This document shows, in pieces, positions 7,984 through 16,322 of a DNA stretch of 33,137 bases. This DNA comes from Zoogloea sp. GTDB taxonomy: Bacteria > Pseudomonadota > Gammaproteobacteria > Burkholderiales > Rhodocyclaceae. Position 1 is the first letter of the stretch, and every line of letters begins with the position of its first letter. Location of the stretch: positions 1 to 33,137 of the forward strand of contig JAEUNU010000115.1 of assembly GCA_016789125.1 (NCBI GenBank), given 5' to 3'. The notes beneath the pieces are model-generated. The model saw only the letters and a list, made by a program, of their open reading frames with translations, was not told where the DNA came from and searched no databases. The translations under genes and the position numbers were made by a program.

Positions 7984-9707
7984 GCGTGATCCACTTCGTT
8001 GCGGGTCAGGCAGACCCCGGAAGGCAGGTTGAGAGCGGTCTCGCCGATGGCCTTGGCGACGGGCCCCACGGCCTGGCGCCTTGGCCAGATCGGGTATTGG
8101 CTGATGGCCGGGAAGACGGCTCGTGTGTCGACATGGCGGGCCTTCAGCCTGGCCATCAGCGTGTCGCGGTCGAGGCGTGCGCCAGGGCCGAGGCGCAGGC
8201 TGTTCATCCAGTAGGCACCGTAGCTGTCTGGCGGTTCGGCGTAGAGGCTGGCGTCGGCCAGCGCGCCGAGCCGCGCCTTGTACCAGCCGTAGATGCGACG
8301 TTTTGCGGCGACCATCTCCTCGATGCGTTCGACCTGGGCCAGGGCCAGGGCGGCCTGTACGTTGGACATCTTGTACTTCAGCCCATCCGCGTCGATCCAG
8401 AAGGTCCCGCTGGCCCGGCCCTGGTCCCAGATCTTGCGTGCCTTTGCATAGAGTTCGGGGTCGTCGGTGAGCAGCACACCCCCCTCGCCGGACACGGCGA
8501 GCTTGGCGCCCTGGAAGCTGAAGGCCGAGAAATCGCCGAAACTGCCCGTCATCTGCCCGGCATGGCGGGCTCCCAGCGAGGGGGCAGCATCTTCGATGAC
8601 CCGCAGGCCGTGGCGCCGGGCGACGGCCATCAGTGCCGTCATGTCGCAGGGGAAACCGTACAGGTGCACCGGGATGATGGCGCGGGTGCGTGGCGTGATC
8701 CAGGCCTCCAGACCTTGCGGGTCGAGTAGCCAGGTTGCCGGGTCGACATCGGCGAAGACCGGAGTGGCGCCGGCGTAGCGCACGGCGTTGGCGGTAGCCA
8801 CCCAGGTGGTCTCGGGGACGATGACCTCGTCCCCCGGGCCTATGCCCAGGGCGGCGAGGGCAATGTGCAGCGCACCGGTGCAGGACGAAGTGGCTAGCGC
8901 GTAGCGCACGCCGACTGTTTCGGCGATGGCGTGCTCGAAGCGGTCGAGATAGTGGCTCCAGTTGCTGTTCCAGCCGGTGCGTACCGCATCACCCACATAG
9001 ACCTGCTCGCGCAGGCCGATCGACGGTCCTGCGGTGAGGATCATGCGCTGGGGGTCATGGGGGGCGCAGCGTCCTTCCATTGTGATGTATGCGTCTGCGG
9101 CGGGCTGGCTGCCGGCTGGAACGAGCTGGCTCTCGTTGCCGTCATGGTGCCAGCGGAGGGGGCTGCGCTCGCAGTCCTGATAGCCGAGGGCGTGGTAAAG
9201 CGCGATGGCCCTGGTGTTGGATTCGAGGACGCGCAAGTAGAAGCCGTCGGTGAACAACACGGTGCGGGCCCACTCGGTGAGGGCGTGCATCGCCTGGGTC
9301 ATGACACCGCGCTCGCCTTCTGGCTTGCCGCGCAGGACGTTGTCGATCTCGAGCCAGCCCGGGCGTGCGAGACCATTGGCCAGGCCGAGATGTCCGACCA
9401 GGCGGCCTGCTTTGTCGAAGACGAGGAACAGGATGCGCAGCGGATTGCCGAGCACGGCTGTCTCAAGCCAGCGGCGGGTGCGCTCGGGGCTGATCGGGAA
9501 ACGGGTGGGATAGGCCGCGACGTGGGCCTCACGCCATTCCCCGAGCTGGCGGATGAGTTCGACGTCGTCGAGATGAAGGCGACTGAGCGGGACAAGGCAG
9601 CCGCCACCGCTGAGAGCGAGGTTGCGTTGCCAGAGTTCGGAGACGCTGGTGGCCGCTTTGGCGAAGGCTAGTTCGCGGCGGATGACTTCGTCGTGGTCGC
9701 AGGTCAT
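7953..9707 (-). CDS. GNAT N-acyltransferase / DegT-DnrJ-EryC1-StrS sugar aminotransferase fusion
   Basis: This 584-residue protein has two domains. Residues about 15-205 resemble a GNAT acetyltransferase of the RimJ/RimL type (PLSRLHLDDVELIRQLGEW; GHLGLANG; ending LRVLESNTRAIALYHALGYQDCERSPL). Residues about 221-584 are a PLP-dependent fold-type I sugar aminotransferase (ILTAGPSIGLREQVYVGDAV; ATSSCTGALHIALAALGIGPGDEVIVP; VIEDAAPSLGA; SFQGAKLAVSGEGG). The catalytic lysine is Lys402, so this is a true aminotransferase, unlike RfbH. The chain could transaminate a keto-sugar nucleotide and then N-acylate the amine. Start: ATG at 9707 with GAGAG about 7 nt upstream, 9 bp after the rfbH stop. A Met near residue 209 (MEGRCAPHD) could be an internal start for the aminotransferase alone. 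The substrate is unknown. Confidence 0.87.
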   Translation of the reverse strand: MTCDHDEVIRRELAFAKAATSVSELWQRNLALSGGGCLVPLSRLHLDDVELIRQLGEWREAHVAAYPTRFPISPERTRRWLETAVLGNPLRILFLVFDKAGRLVGHLGLANGLARPGWLEIDNVLRGKPEGERGVMTQAMHALTEWARTVLFTDGFYLRVLESNTRAIALYHALGYQDCERSPLRWHHDGNESQLVPAGSQPAADAYITMEGRCAPHDPQRMILTAGPSIGLREQVYVGDAVRTGWNSNWSHYLDRFEHAIAETVGVRYALATSSCTGALHIALAALGIGPGDEVIVPETTWVATANAVRYAGATPVFADVDPATWLLDPQGLEAWITPRTRAIIPVHLYGFPCDMTALMAVARRHGLRVIEDAAPSLGARHAGQMTGSFGDFSAFSFQGAKLAVSGEGGVLLTDDPELYAKARKIWDQGRASGTFWIDADGLKYKMSNVQAALALAQVERIEEMVAAKRRIYGWYKARLGALADASLYAEPPDSYGAYWMNSLRLGPGARLDRDTLMARLKARHVDTRAVFPAISQYPIWPRRQAVGPVAKAIGETALNLPSGVCLTRNEVDHACDQILALLS

Positions 9708-9716
9708 GGGGGGCTC

Positions 9717-11084
9717 TCAGTCAAAATGGACGCCGAGAAAGCGGCGGATGGTCGAGGCGCAGTAATCCAGCTGCGCCTCCGTGAGCCCCGGCCACACGCC
9801 GATCCAGAAGGTGTCGCGCATGATGCGGTCGGCCACCGGCAGTTCGCCGACGACGCGGAAATTGCGGCCGGCCATCGACGGCTGGCGCACCAGGTTGCCG
9901 GCGAACAGCAGGCGGGTGCCGATCTTGTGCTGGTCGAGGTACTGGAGCAGGTCGACCCGGTTGACACCGGCCTCGGGGCACAGCGTGATCGGATAGCCGA
10001 ACCAGGACGGGTCGCTGCCGGGCGTGGCTTCGGGCAGCACCAGGCAGTCCCGGGCGTCGGCCAGCGCCGCGCTGAGGTGCTCGAAGTTGCGCTTGCGGGC
10101 GGCGATGAAGCCATCCAGCCGGTCGAGCTGGGCGAGGCCGCAGGCGGCCTGCATGTCGGTGATCTTGAGGTTGTAGCCGATGTGGCTGTAGGTGTATTTG
10201 TGGTCGTAACCCTGCGGCAGGCTGCCCAGCTGCCAGCCGAAGCGCTTGCCGCAGGTGTTGTCGCAGCCGGGCTTGCACCAGCAGTCGCGGCCCCAGTCGC
10301 GGAAGGATTCGGCGATCTGGCGCAGCGTGGGGTCGCTGGTGAGCACGGCGCCGCCTTCACCCATGGTGATGTGGTGGGCGGGGTAGAAGGACAGCGTGGC
10401 GAGGTGGCCGAAGGTGCCCACCTTGCGGCCTTTCCAGGTGGAGCCGAGGGCGTCGCAACAGTCCTCTACCAGCCACAGGCCGTGGGCCTCGGCGAAGGCG
10501 CAGACGGCGTCGAGGTCGAAGGGATTGCCGAGGGTGTGGGCGATCATGATCGCCTTGGTGCGCGGCGAGAGGGCGGCCTCAAGCAGGGCTACGTCGATGT
10601 TGTAGCCGGGCAACGTCACATCGACAAAGACCGGTACGGCGCCGTTCTGGATGATCGGATTGACGGTGGTCGGGAAGCCGGCGGCGACGGTGATGACCTC
10701 GTCGCCCGGCTGGATGGCCCGCTCGCCAAGCCTGGGTGAGGTGAGCGTCGAGAAGGCCACCAGGTTGGCCGACGAGCCTGAGTTGACGGTGAGCGCATGG
10801 GCGGTGCCGACGAAGGCCGCCAGGCGCGCCTCGAAGGCCTCGTTGAAGCGGCCGGTGGTGAGCCAGGCGTCGAGGGCGGCGTCGATCATGGCGTCCTTTT
10901 CGGGGTCGCCGACGACCTTGCCGGAGGGCGGCACCGGGTCGATCCCGGGTTGCCAGGCTTGGGGCGCGGCGGCGGGCCGGGCTGGGCGGACGATGACTTC
11001 GAGCGCCTGGCCGGCGAACTCGGGGAGGTCGAGCTGCAGGTGGCCGTCGGCGTCGGGGCGCAGGGTTTTGCGGATGAGGCTCAT
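9717..11084 (-). CDS. rfbH: CDP-4-keto-6-deoxyglucose 3-dehydrase (RfbH/E1)
   Basis: RfbH (also DdhC, AscC or E1) is a PMP-dependent, iron-sulfur enzyme that removes the C3 hydroxyl of CDP-4-keto-6-deoxyglucose on the route to 3,6-dideoxyhexoses. It has the DegT fold, but the usual PLP lysine is replaced by His237 in [14 protein letters not shown], a hallmark of E1. Four clustered cysteines in [16 protein letters not shown] (near residue 265) fit the [2Fe-2S] ligands. The start is ATG at 11084, which forms an ATGA overlap with the rfbG stop; the frame is open further upstream but antisense-like in composition. The product is 455 residues, close to the family's roughly 437, with a short extra N-terminal segment. 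It normally needs a reductase partner (RfbI/E3), which is not in the window. Confidence 0.93.
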   Translation of the reverse strand: MSLIRKTLRPDADGHLQLDLPEFAGQALEVIVRPARPAAAPQAWQPGIDPVPPSGKVVGDPEKDAMIDAALDAWLTTGRFNEAFEARLAAFVGTAHALTVNSGSSANLVAFSTLTSPRLGERAIQPGDEVITVAAGFPTTVNPIIQNGAVPVFVDVTLPGYNIDVALLEAALSPRTKAIMIAHTLGNPFDLDAVCAFAEAHGLWLVEDCCDALGSTWKGRKVGTFGHLATLSFYPAHHITMGEGGAVLTSDPTLRQIAESFRDWGRDCWCKPGCDNTCGKRFGWQLGSLPQGYDHKYTYSHIGYNLKITDMQAACGLAQLDRLDGFIAARKRNFEHLSAALADARDCLVLPEATPGSDPSWFGYPITLCPEAGVNRVDLLQYLDQHKIGTRLLFAGNLVRQPSMAGRNFRVVGELPVADRIMRDTFWIGVWPGLTEAQLDYCASTIRRFLGVHFD

Positions 11085-12160
11085 GGGTGGCGTGCGAAGG
11101 CGGTGATTTCGTCCAGGGTGTAGCTGCGCATGTCGGCCCCGCCGCGCCAGGCCTGGTGCCAGGCGAGTGTTCTGGCGATGGCCGTTTCGGCGTCCCAGTG
11201 GGGCCGCCAGCCCAGGCGGCTGTGGGCCTTGCTGCAGTCGAGCTTGAGGGTGTGGGCCTCGTGGGGGTGGGCGTCGGTGCTGGCGCTCCAGCGGGCGTCG
11301 GGGCCCCAGCCCCGGGCGAGGCGCTCGACGACCCAGGCGACGCTGCGTGCGTCGCGGGCGTCGGGGCCGAAGTTCCAGGCGTCGGCCCAGCTGACCTGCG
11401 GGGTGTCGATCTCCACGGCGAGCCGCCGGGCCAGCGCGAGGTAGCCCGCCAGGGGCTCGAGCACATGCTGCCAGGGGCGGATGGCGCCGGGGTTGCGCAG
11501 CAGCACCGGCTCGCCGGCGGCGAAGGCGGCCAGAACGTCGGGCACCAGCCGGGTGGCGGTCCAGTCGCCGCCGCCGATGACGTTGCCGGCGCGGGCGGTG
11601 GCCAGCGCGACGCCCTGGCCGGCCAGGAAGGCGTGCCGGTAGGAGGCGGCGACCAGCTCGGTGCAGCCCTTGCTGGCGGAGTAGGGGTCGTGGCCGCCGA
11701 GGGCGTCGGTCTCGCGGTAGCCCCACACCCACTCGTGGTTCTCGTAGCACTTGTCGCTGCTGACCACGACGACCGCCCGCACCCCCGGCGTGTGGCGCAC
11801 GGCTTCGAGCAGATTGACGGTGCCCATCACGTTGGTGGCGAAGGTGGCGGCGGGTTCGGCGTAGGAGAGCGGCACCAGCGGCTGGGCCGCCAGGTGCAGG
11901 ACGATCTCGGGGCTGGCGCTGGCGAGGGCTTCGGCGAGCCTTGTGTAATCCCGAACGTCGCCGAGCACGGAGTGCATTCCGTCCGCCACGCCGGCCTCGT
12001 CGAACAGGGCTGGCACGGTGGAGGGGGGCAGCGCGTAGCCGAAGACCTCGGCGCCGAGGTGCTGCAGCCACAGGCACAGCCAGCCGCCCTTGAAGCCGGT
12101 GTGGCCGGTGACGAAGACCCGCCGGCCGCTCCAGAAGTCGGCGCTCACCAGCTTTTCCAT
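11081..12160 (-). CDS. rfbG: CDP-glucose 4,6-dehydratase
   Basis: RfbG converts CDP-D-glucose to CDP-4-keto-6-deoxy-D-glucose, the second step of CDP-dideoxyhexose synthesis. The 359-residue length is standard. It is an extended SDR protein with the NAD-binding motif [52 protein letters not shown] and the catalytic DPYSASKGC (Tyr and Lys of YxxxK). GGAG about 7 nt upstream supports the ATG at 12160. It overlaps rfbF by 16 bp and rfbH by 4 bp, consistent with stepwise coupling of the three CDP-sugar genes. Confidence 0.96.
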   Translation of the reverse strand: MEKLVSADFWSGRRVFVTGHTGFKGGWLCLWLQHLGAEVFGYALPPSTVPALFDEAGVADGMHSVLGDVRDYTRLAEALASASPEIVLHLAAQPLVPLSYAEPAATFATNVMGTVNLLEAVRHTPGVRAVVVVSSDKCYENHEWVWGYRETDALGGHDPYSASKGCTELVAASYRHAFLAGQGVALATARAGNVIGGGDWTATRLVPDVLAAFAAGEPVLLRNPGAIRPWQHVLEPLAGYLALARRLAVEIDTPQVSWADAWNFGPDARDARSVAWVVERLARGWGPDARWSASTDAHPHEAHTLKLDCSKAHSRLGWRPHWDAETAIARTLAWHQAWRGGADMRSYTLDEITAFARHP

Positions 12161-12915
12161 GGGGCGGCTCCGCGGTTCCAGAGGTCTTCGAGGACGAGCT
12201 TGTCGCGCAGGGTGTCCATCGGGCGCCAGAAGCCGGTGTGCTGGAAGGCGCTCAGTTGTTCGTTCTCGATCAGCCGGGCGAGGACGGGGCCCTCGAAGAC
12301 GGTCTGGTCGCCGTCAATGAGATCCAGCACCGACGGCGACAGCACGAAGAAGCCGCCATTGATGAAGCCGCCGTCGCCGAGGGGTTTTTCGACGAAGGCG
12401 CTGACCGTGCTGCCGTTCAGTTCGAGCGCACCGAATCGTCCGGGCGGCTGCACGGCGGCGACGGTGGCGAGCTTGCCGTGGCTGCGGTGGAAGGCGATCT
12501 CGGCGCTGATGTCGATGTCGGCGAGGCCGTCGCCGTAGGTGAAGCAGAAGGCGTCGTCGTCCTGCAGGTAGTTGCGCACCCGCCCTAGGCGGCCACCGGT
12601 CTGGGTGGTGTCGCCGGTGTCCACCAGGGTGACGCGCCAGGGCTCGGCATGGCGTTCGTGGATCTCCATGCTGTTCTGGCTCATGTCGAAGGTGACGTCG
12701 GACATATGCAGGAAATAGTTGGCGAAGTACTCCTTGATCACATAGCCCATGTAGCCGCAGCAGATCACGAAGTCGTGGATGCCGTGGCTGGAATAGACCT
12801 TCATGATGTGCCAGAGGATGGGGCGGCCGCCGATGCCGATCATCGGCTTGGGCCGATTGACGGTTTCTTCGCTGATGCGGGTGCCCAGGCCACCCGCGAG
12901 GATCACGGCTTTCAT
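12145..12915 (-). CDS. rfbF: glucose-1-phosphate cytidylyltransferase
   Basis: RfbF makes CDP-D-glucose from CTP and glucose-1-phosphate, the first committed step of the pathway. The N-terminus [25 protein letters not shown] is the nucleotidyltransferase signature, followed by [17 protein letters not shown] and [14 protein letters not shown] with the metal-binding Asp. The 256-residue length matches the family. Two ATG codons are adjacent (12918 and 12915). GGAG at 12921-12924 sits 5 nt from the second and only 2 nt from the first, so I chose 12915. It is the first gene of the minus-strand operon; the 140-bp gap to the secreted-protein gene is the likely promoter region, but I see no convincing -35/-10 pair. 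Confidence 0.95.
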   Translation of the reverse strand: MKAVILAGGLGTRISEETVNRPKPMIGIGGRPILWHIMKVYSSHGIHDFVICCGYMGYVIKEYFANYFLHMSDVTFDMSQNSMEIHERHAEPWRVTLVDTGDTTQTGGRLGRVRNYLQDDDAFCFTYGDGLADIDISAEIAFHRSHGKLATVAAVQPPGRFGALELNGSTVSAFVEKPLGDGGFINGGFFVLSPSVLDLIDGDQTVFEGPVLARLIENEQLSAFQHTGFWRPMDTLRDKLVLEDLWNRGAAPWKSW

Positions 12916-12920
12916 CATCG

Positions 12921-12924
12921 CTCC
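12921..12924 (-). promoter_or_regulatory. Shine-Dalgarno GGAG deciding the rfbF start
   Basis: On the minus strand GGAG is followed by CG and then two consecutive ATG codons. Spacing is 5 nt to the second ATG and 2 nt to the first, favouring translation from the second (12915), which also gives the family-typical MKAVILAGG start. Confidence 0.6.
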
Positions 12925-13026
12925 AATGGGGGATGGAGACGATGTTATGCGTGGCAGCGAAGGGGCTTAGGGTGGAACAGCGGGGGGAAAGGCGGGCTAT
13001 TCGACGGCTTGGGCCCGCCGGGCGCC

Positions 13027-13046
13027 GCCGGGCTCTTTGGCCCGGC
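13027..13046 (-). terminator. GC-rich hairpin after the secreted-protein gene
   Basis: GCCGGGC (13027-13033) pairs with GCCCGGC (13040-13046) around a 6-nt loop, 9 bp past the stop codon of the minus-strand gene at 13056. There is no T tract on either strand, so it is a weak candidate terminator separating that gene from the rfbF operon. A second 7-bp stem (12991-12997 with 13013-13019) lies next to it. Confidence 0.3.
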
Positions 13047-13055
13047 CCGTGGGGT

Positions 13056-13634
13056 TCAGCGCAGGTCGGCCTGGAGGTTGGGGGGCGTGATGCCGCAGGC
13101 GAGGTAGTCGCGGTCGGCCATGACGGGCTTGAACTCGCATGTGGGGGCGCTGGAGGCCGGGTTGCCGGTGAGGCGGGTGAAGCGCGGGTCGGCGGGGCGG
13201 GGGGCGCGATTCAGCGGCTGCGGCGGGGCCGCGTCGGGCGAGGGTTGGCCAGGTGGGGGCTGGAAGGCGAAGGACTGTGGGCCGGTGTCGTCGAGTGAGC
13301 TGCGGCCGCCGCTCCGGGCCGCCCGCTCGGCGCGACGGCGTTCCAGGATCTCGGCTTCCCGGTGGCGTTGTTCTTCCAGGTAGTGGGAGCGGAGCGAGGC
13401 GCGGGCGACGTCGCCCAGCAGGTCGCCGCCACTGTAGCGGGATTCGCCCACGGCCCGGCTGTAGGTGGCTGCGGGGGCGAGGTGGCTGTGCGGGGCCTCT
13501 GGTGCGACGTGGGGCGTCGAGACGCTGCGCTGCATGCCCACAGGCCGCCCGCCACCGAACCGACGCGCGTCGGCGGGGGCGCTGGCCACGAGGGCGATGG
13601 CGGCAAGGAGCAGGGCGGGGCGGACTGTGCGCAT
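13056..13634 (-). CDS. small secreted protein of unknown function
   Basis: I do not recognise this 192-residue protein. The start at ATG 13634 gives a clear Sec signal peptide: positive MRTVR, hydrophobic PALLLAAIALVASAP, and a probable cleavage after ADA near residue 23. The frame stays open upstream, but only as a shadow of the HAD gene. The mature part is low complexity: a Gly/Arg-rich start, a charged helical stretch (about residues 80-110, SHYLEEQRHREAEILERRRAERAAR), a Pro-rich segment, and a C-terminal part with two cysteines (PTCEFKPV and YLACGI) that could form a disulfide in the periplasm. It is transcribed in the same direction as the HAD gene upstream and the rfb operon downstream, with about 110-140 bp on each side. 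Confidence 0.72.
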   Translation of the reverse strand: MRTVRPALLLAAIALVASAPADARRFGGGRPVGMQRSVSTPHVAPEAPHSHLAPAATYSRAVGESRYSGGDLLGDVARASLRSHYLEEQRHREAEILERRRAERAARSGGRSSLDDTGPQSFAFQPPPGQPSPDAAPPQPLNRAPRPADPRFTRLTGNPASSAPTCEFKPVMADRDYLACGITPPNLQADLR

Positions 13635-13741
13635 GATGGGTATCGGCCCGGTGCCAGGGGCGTGGCACGCAGGACGGAAGGATCTCGGAACCCCCGATTC
13701 TACTGAAGGCTCGTGCGTGATGCCAACGTGCTGTGGCGTGC

Positions 13742-14398
13742 TCAGCCGGCCAGCAGGAGGGCGCCGAGTTCGGCCGGGGATGCGGCGGTCCGCCAGTGTC
13801 CGGCCATCGCCGCCGCCTCGATGCTGCCGTAGCCCCAGGTGGCAGCGATGAAGGGAAGGGCGTTGGCGTCGGCGGATTCGCCGTCTTCGCTGCGGTCGCC
13901 GATGTAGATGGAGGCGTCCTGCGGCAGTTCGTGGTCGGCCAGCAGGCGGGCGATCATGGCGGCCTTGTCGGGCAGGCGGGGTTCGAACAGGTCGAGGGCG
14001 TAGATGTGCTCGAAGTGGTCGAGCCAGCCCAGGTGGGCGAGAATCAGGCGGGTCGGCAGGATGCGCTTGTTGGTGGCGATGGCGAGCTGGAGGCCGGCAC
14101 CGCGCAGCGCGGCGAGCATCGTACCGACGCCGGCGTAGGCGGCGGTCTGCTTGTAGCCTTCGCTGTCGTAGCTGGCCTTGAAGCCGTCGGCGAGGCGTTC
14201 GATGAGGGCCTTGTCGTGGCTGCCGGTGAGAAGCTGCAGGGTTTCGACGAGGGGTGGGCCGACGATGCTTTCGTCGATGCTGTGCGCCGGTGTGACGCCG
14301 CAGTGGGCAAAGGCGTCGCGGTAGCTGGCGAGGATGGCCGGGGCGGAGTCGATGCGGGTGCCGTCGAGGTCGAAGAGGATGTGCTGGTAGCGGGGCAT
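13742..14398 (-). CDS. HAD-family hydrolase, phosphoglycolate phosphatase-like
   Basis: This 218-residue protein belongs to HAD subfamily I (Gph/PGMB-like), soluble phosphatases of small phosphate esters. Motif I is ILFDLDGTRIDSAP near residue 8, with both catalytic aspartates. Motif II is AIATNK near residue 105 and motif III/IV is IYIGDRSEDGESADANAL near residue 165. The helical cap lies between motifs I and II. The motif I Leu usually seen after DGT is Arg here (DGTRIDS), which is unusual but next to, not in, the catalytic set. Start is ATG at 14398, giving a standard family N-terminus; the longer frame upstream runs antisense into tcdA. It is divergent from tcdA. The natural substrate cannot be assigned. 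Confidence 0.88.
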   Translation of the reverse strand: MPRYQHILFDLDGTRIDSAPAILASYRDAFAHCGVTPAHSIDESIVGPPLVETLQLLTGSHDKALIERLADGFKASYDSEGYKQTAAYAGVGTMLAALRGAGLQLAIATNKRILPTRLILAHLGWLDHFEHIYALDLFEPRLPDKAAMIARLLADHELPQDASIYIGDRSEDGESADANALPFIAATWGYGSIEAAAMAGHWRTAASPAELGALLLAG

Positions 14399-14524
14399 GG
14401 GCTTGGCGGGGATGGGCGGGACGGGCGTGATTATCGCGCCGCGGCTGCAATGTGTGGGGCGCGCTGGAGCGTGGGCGGTGTCCTGGCGGATAATCCGGGG
14501 CTTCTCACAAGGACCGCCCGACCG

Positions 14525-15310
14525 ATGGAAACCACCGACCTCTCCGCCACCGACGACCCCCGCCGTTTCGGCGGCATTGCGCGCCTGTACGGCGAGGACG
14601 GGCGCGCCCGGCTGGCTGCGGCGCGGGTCTGCGTGGTGGGGATCGGCGGGGTGGGCTCGTGGGCGGCGGAGGGGCTGGCGCGCAGCGGCGTCGGGCAGCT
14701 CACGCTGATCGACCTGGACCACGTGGCCGAATCCAACATCAACCGCCAGATCCACGCCGCCGACGCGACCCTCGGCCAGGCCAAGGTGGAGGCCATGCGC
14801 GAGCGCATCGCCGGCTACAACCCGGGCTGCCTGGTGACGGTGGTGGATGATTTCGTGACCGCCGACAACACCGCGGCGCTACTGGGGGCGGGCTTCGACT
14901 ACGTGATCGACGCCATCGACGCGGTGCGCGTGAAGGTGGCGATGATCGCCTTCTGCCGCGGGGCCGGGGTGCCGGTGGTGACTTGCGGTGCGGCGGGCGG
15001 ACAGATCGACCCGACGCAGATCCGCGTCGACGACCTGTCGCGCACGGTGCAGGACCCGCTCCTCGCCAAGGTGCGCGGGCAACTGCGCAAGGGCCACGGC
15101 TTTGCCCGCGATCCGAAGAAGAAGTTCGGCGTGGAGGCGGTGTATTCCACCGAGCCTCTGCGCTACCCGCAAGCCGGCGCAGCCTGCGACCTGCCCCAGG
15201 GCGGGCCGGCCGGCCTCAACTGCGCCGGCTTCGGCTCGGTGGTGACGGTGACGGCCACGGTCGGGCTGTTTGCCGCGGCGCGGGCGATCAACGCGCTTTC
15301 GGCGGGATGA
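14525..15310 (+). CDS. tcdA: tRNA threonylcarbamoyladenosine dehydratase
   Basis: TcdA (formerly CsdL/YgdL) is an E1/ThiF/MoeB-like ATPase that dehydrates t6A37 of ANN-decoding tRNAs to cyclic ct6A. The 261-residue protein starts with RRFGGIARLYGEDGRARLAAARVCVVGIGGVGSWAAEGLARSG, containing the ATP-binding GxGGVGS loop. The family-typical LIDLDHVAESNINRQIHA with the nucleotide-contacting Asp and the NRQ motif follows, then DYVIDAIDAVRVK. Start is ATG 14525; the frame is open upstream but there it only shadows the opposite-strand HAD gene. A GATAAT box at 14489-14494 is a possible -10. Its 3' end overlaps the convergent M23 peptidase gene by 23 bp. Confidence 0.93.
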   Translation: METTDLSATDDPRRFGGIARLYGEDGRARLAAARVCVVGIGGVGSWAAEGLARSGVGQLTLIDLDHVAESNINRQIHAADATLGQAKVEAMRERIAGYNPGCLVTVVDDFVTADNTAALLGAGFDYVIDAIDAVRVKVAMIAFCRGAGVPVVTCGAAGGQIDPTQIRVDDLSRTVQDPLLAKVRGQLRKGHGFARDPKKKFGVEAVYSTEPLRYPQAGAACDLPQGGPAGLNCAGFGSVVTVTATVGLFAAARAINALSAG

Positions 15311-16148
15311 TGAAGAGGGCCGGGTCGACGGCGGCGCCGTTCAAATAAACGCTCCAGTGCAGGTGCGGGCCGGTGGCGCGGCCGCTGCTGCCGGCGTCGC
15401 CCAGGCGCTCGCCCCGGGCCACCTTCTGGCCCACCTCGACGCGGGCCTTGTCAAGGTGGCAGACCATGCTGACGAAGCCCTGGCCGTGGTCCACGAAAAC
15501 CGTTTTTCCGTTGAAGTAGAAGTCGTCCACCAGGCTCACGACGCCGTCGGCCGGGGCGCGGATGGGGGTGCCGGTGGGCACCGCCACGTCGAGCCCGGTG
15601 TGGGGCGCCCGCGGTTCGCCGTTGAAGATGCGGCGCAGGCCGAAGCGGCTGGACAGGCGCCCGTCGGCCGGCAGGTCGAGGTCGAGCCGGCTCACCGGCA
15701 CGTCGCGGAAGCGGCTGCGGATGGCGAGCTGGCGGTCGCGCTCCTCGGCGATTCGGGCGAGCTCTTCGGCGGGCGGGGTGACCATCTTCGGGTTCTTGAT
15801 GGTGAGGCGCTGCTCCGGGTAGGCCTTGGGGCCGACCGCGAAGCTTTGTGGGCGGCTGTTGCCCTCGGGGCCGACCTGGAGGGTCTGCTCGCCGACCGGC
15901 GTGTCGAGGGACAGGCCGACCACCGCGTGCCAGCCGTCGGCACGCTGGCGGAGGAGCACCGGGCGGCCGTCGAAACGCACTTCTGGGCGCGGGCTTGCGG
16001 CCGCCGCGACGTGGATTTCGGCGACCCCGCCAGGGACCGCTTCGGGGCGGAGATCGGCGCGGGCCGCGGAGGTCAGGAGTGCGGTACCGAGGGCCGCGGC
16101 GGCGATCGCGGGAACGAAAGCCTTGTTCTGAGGGACTATGTCACACAT
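15288..16148 (-). CDS. secreted M23-family metallopeptidase (LytM-type)
   Basis: This 286-residue protein has an N-terminal Sec signal (hydrophobic residues about 11-30, ending SAARA) and a C-terminal M23/LytM domain (about residues 165-280). The zinc ligands are visible: His and Asp in PHTGLDVAVP near 183, and the HLH motif of TGPHLHWSVY near 257. It should cleave cell-wall peptide cross-links in the periplasm. Residues 30-130 look like the beta-rich N-terminal domain found in similar proteins. There is no good Shine-Dalgarno before the ATG at 16148, but no better start lies within the signal peptide. The gene is convergent with tcdA and overlaps its last 23 bp, leaving no room for a terminator between them. 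Confidence 0.9.
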   Translation of the reverse strand: MCDIVPQNKAFVPAIAAAALGTALLTSAARADLRPEAVPGGVAEIHVAAAASPRPEVRFDGRPVLLRQRADGWHAVVGLSLDTPVGEQTLQVGPEGNSRPQSFAVGPKAYPEQRLTIKNPKMVTPPAEELARIAEERDRQLAIRSRFRDVPVSRLDLDLPADGRLSSRFGLRRIFNGEPRAPHTGLDVAVPTGTPIRAPADGVVSLVDDFYFNGKTVFVDHGQGFVSMVCHLDKARVEVGQKVARGERLGDAGSSGRATGPHLHWSVYLNGAAVDPALFIIPPKAR

Positions 16149-16322
16149 GGCAGCAGGAAGTGAGGCGCGAACACGAATTTCACCATGAATGCCGCTTTTG
16201 GCGGTTTAACATCTTGTAAAGCTTAATGAAGCGCGGCCTCGGAAGGCCCTGCCCTGGTGGCTGGGGTAGGGCACCGGATAATGCTTATTTTATCGTCATC
16301 GAGGCCGGCTGGAGAGACAAAA

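Noticed and set aside
7953-11084. Treating RfbH and the fusion's aminotransferase domain as a recent duplication
   Set aside because: Both have the DegT fold, but they differ in catalytic residue (His versus Lys), iron-sulfur cysteines and overall sequence, so they are distinct families.
11085-12077. N-terminal extension of the rfbH frame upstream of 11084
   Set aside because: The extra 331 residues are Arg/Pro/Ala-rich shadow of rfbG; the ATG at 11084 gives the family N-terminus and an ATGA overlap.
14399-14755. N-terminal extension of the HAD phosphatase frame
   Set aside because: It runs antisense to tcdA, and the ATG at 14398 sits exactly where HAD motif I requires the start.
16149-16322. 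Possible cobalamin riboswitch ahead of the CbiX-like gene
   Set aside because: Two small hairpins are present, but I could not find a B12 box or the required multi-stem layout, and the gap is short.
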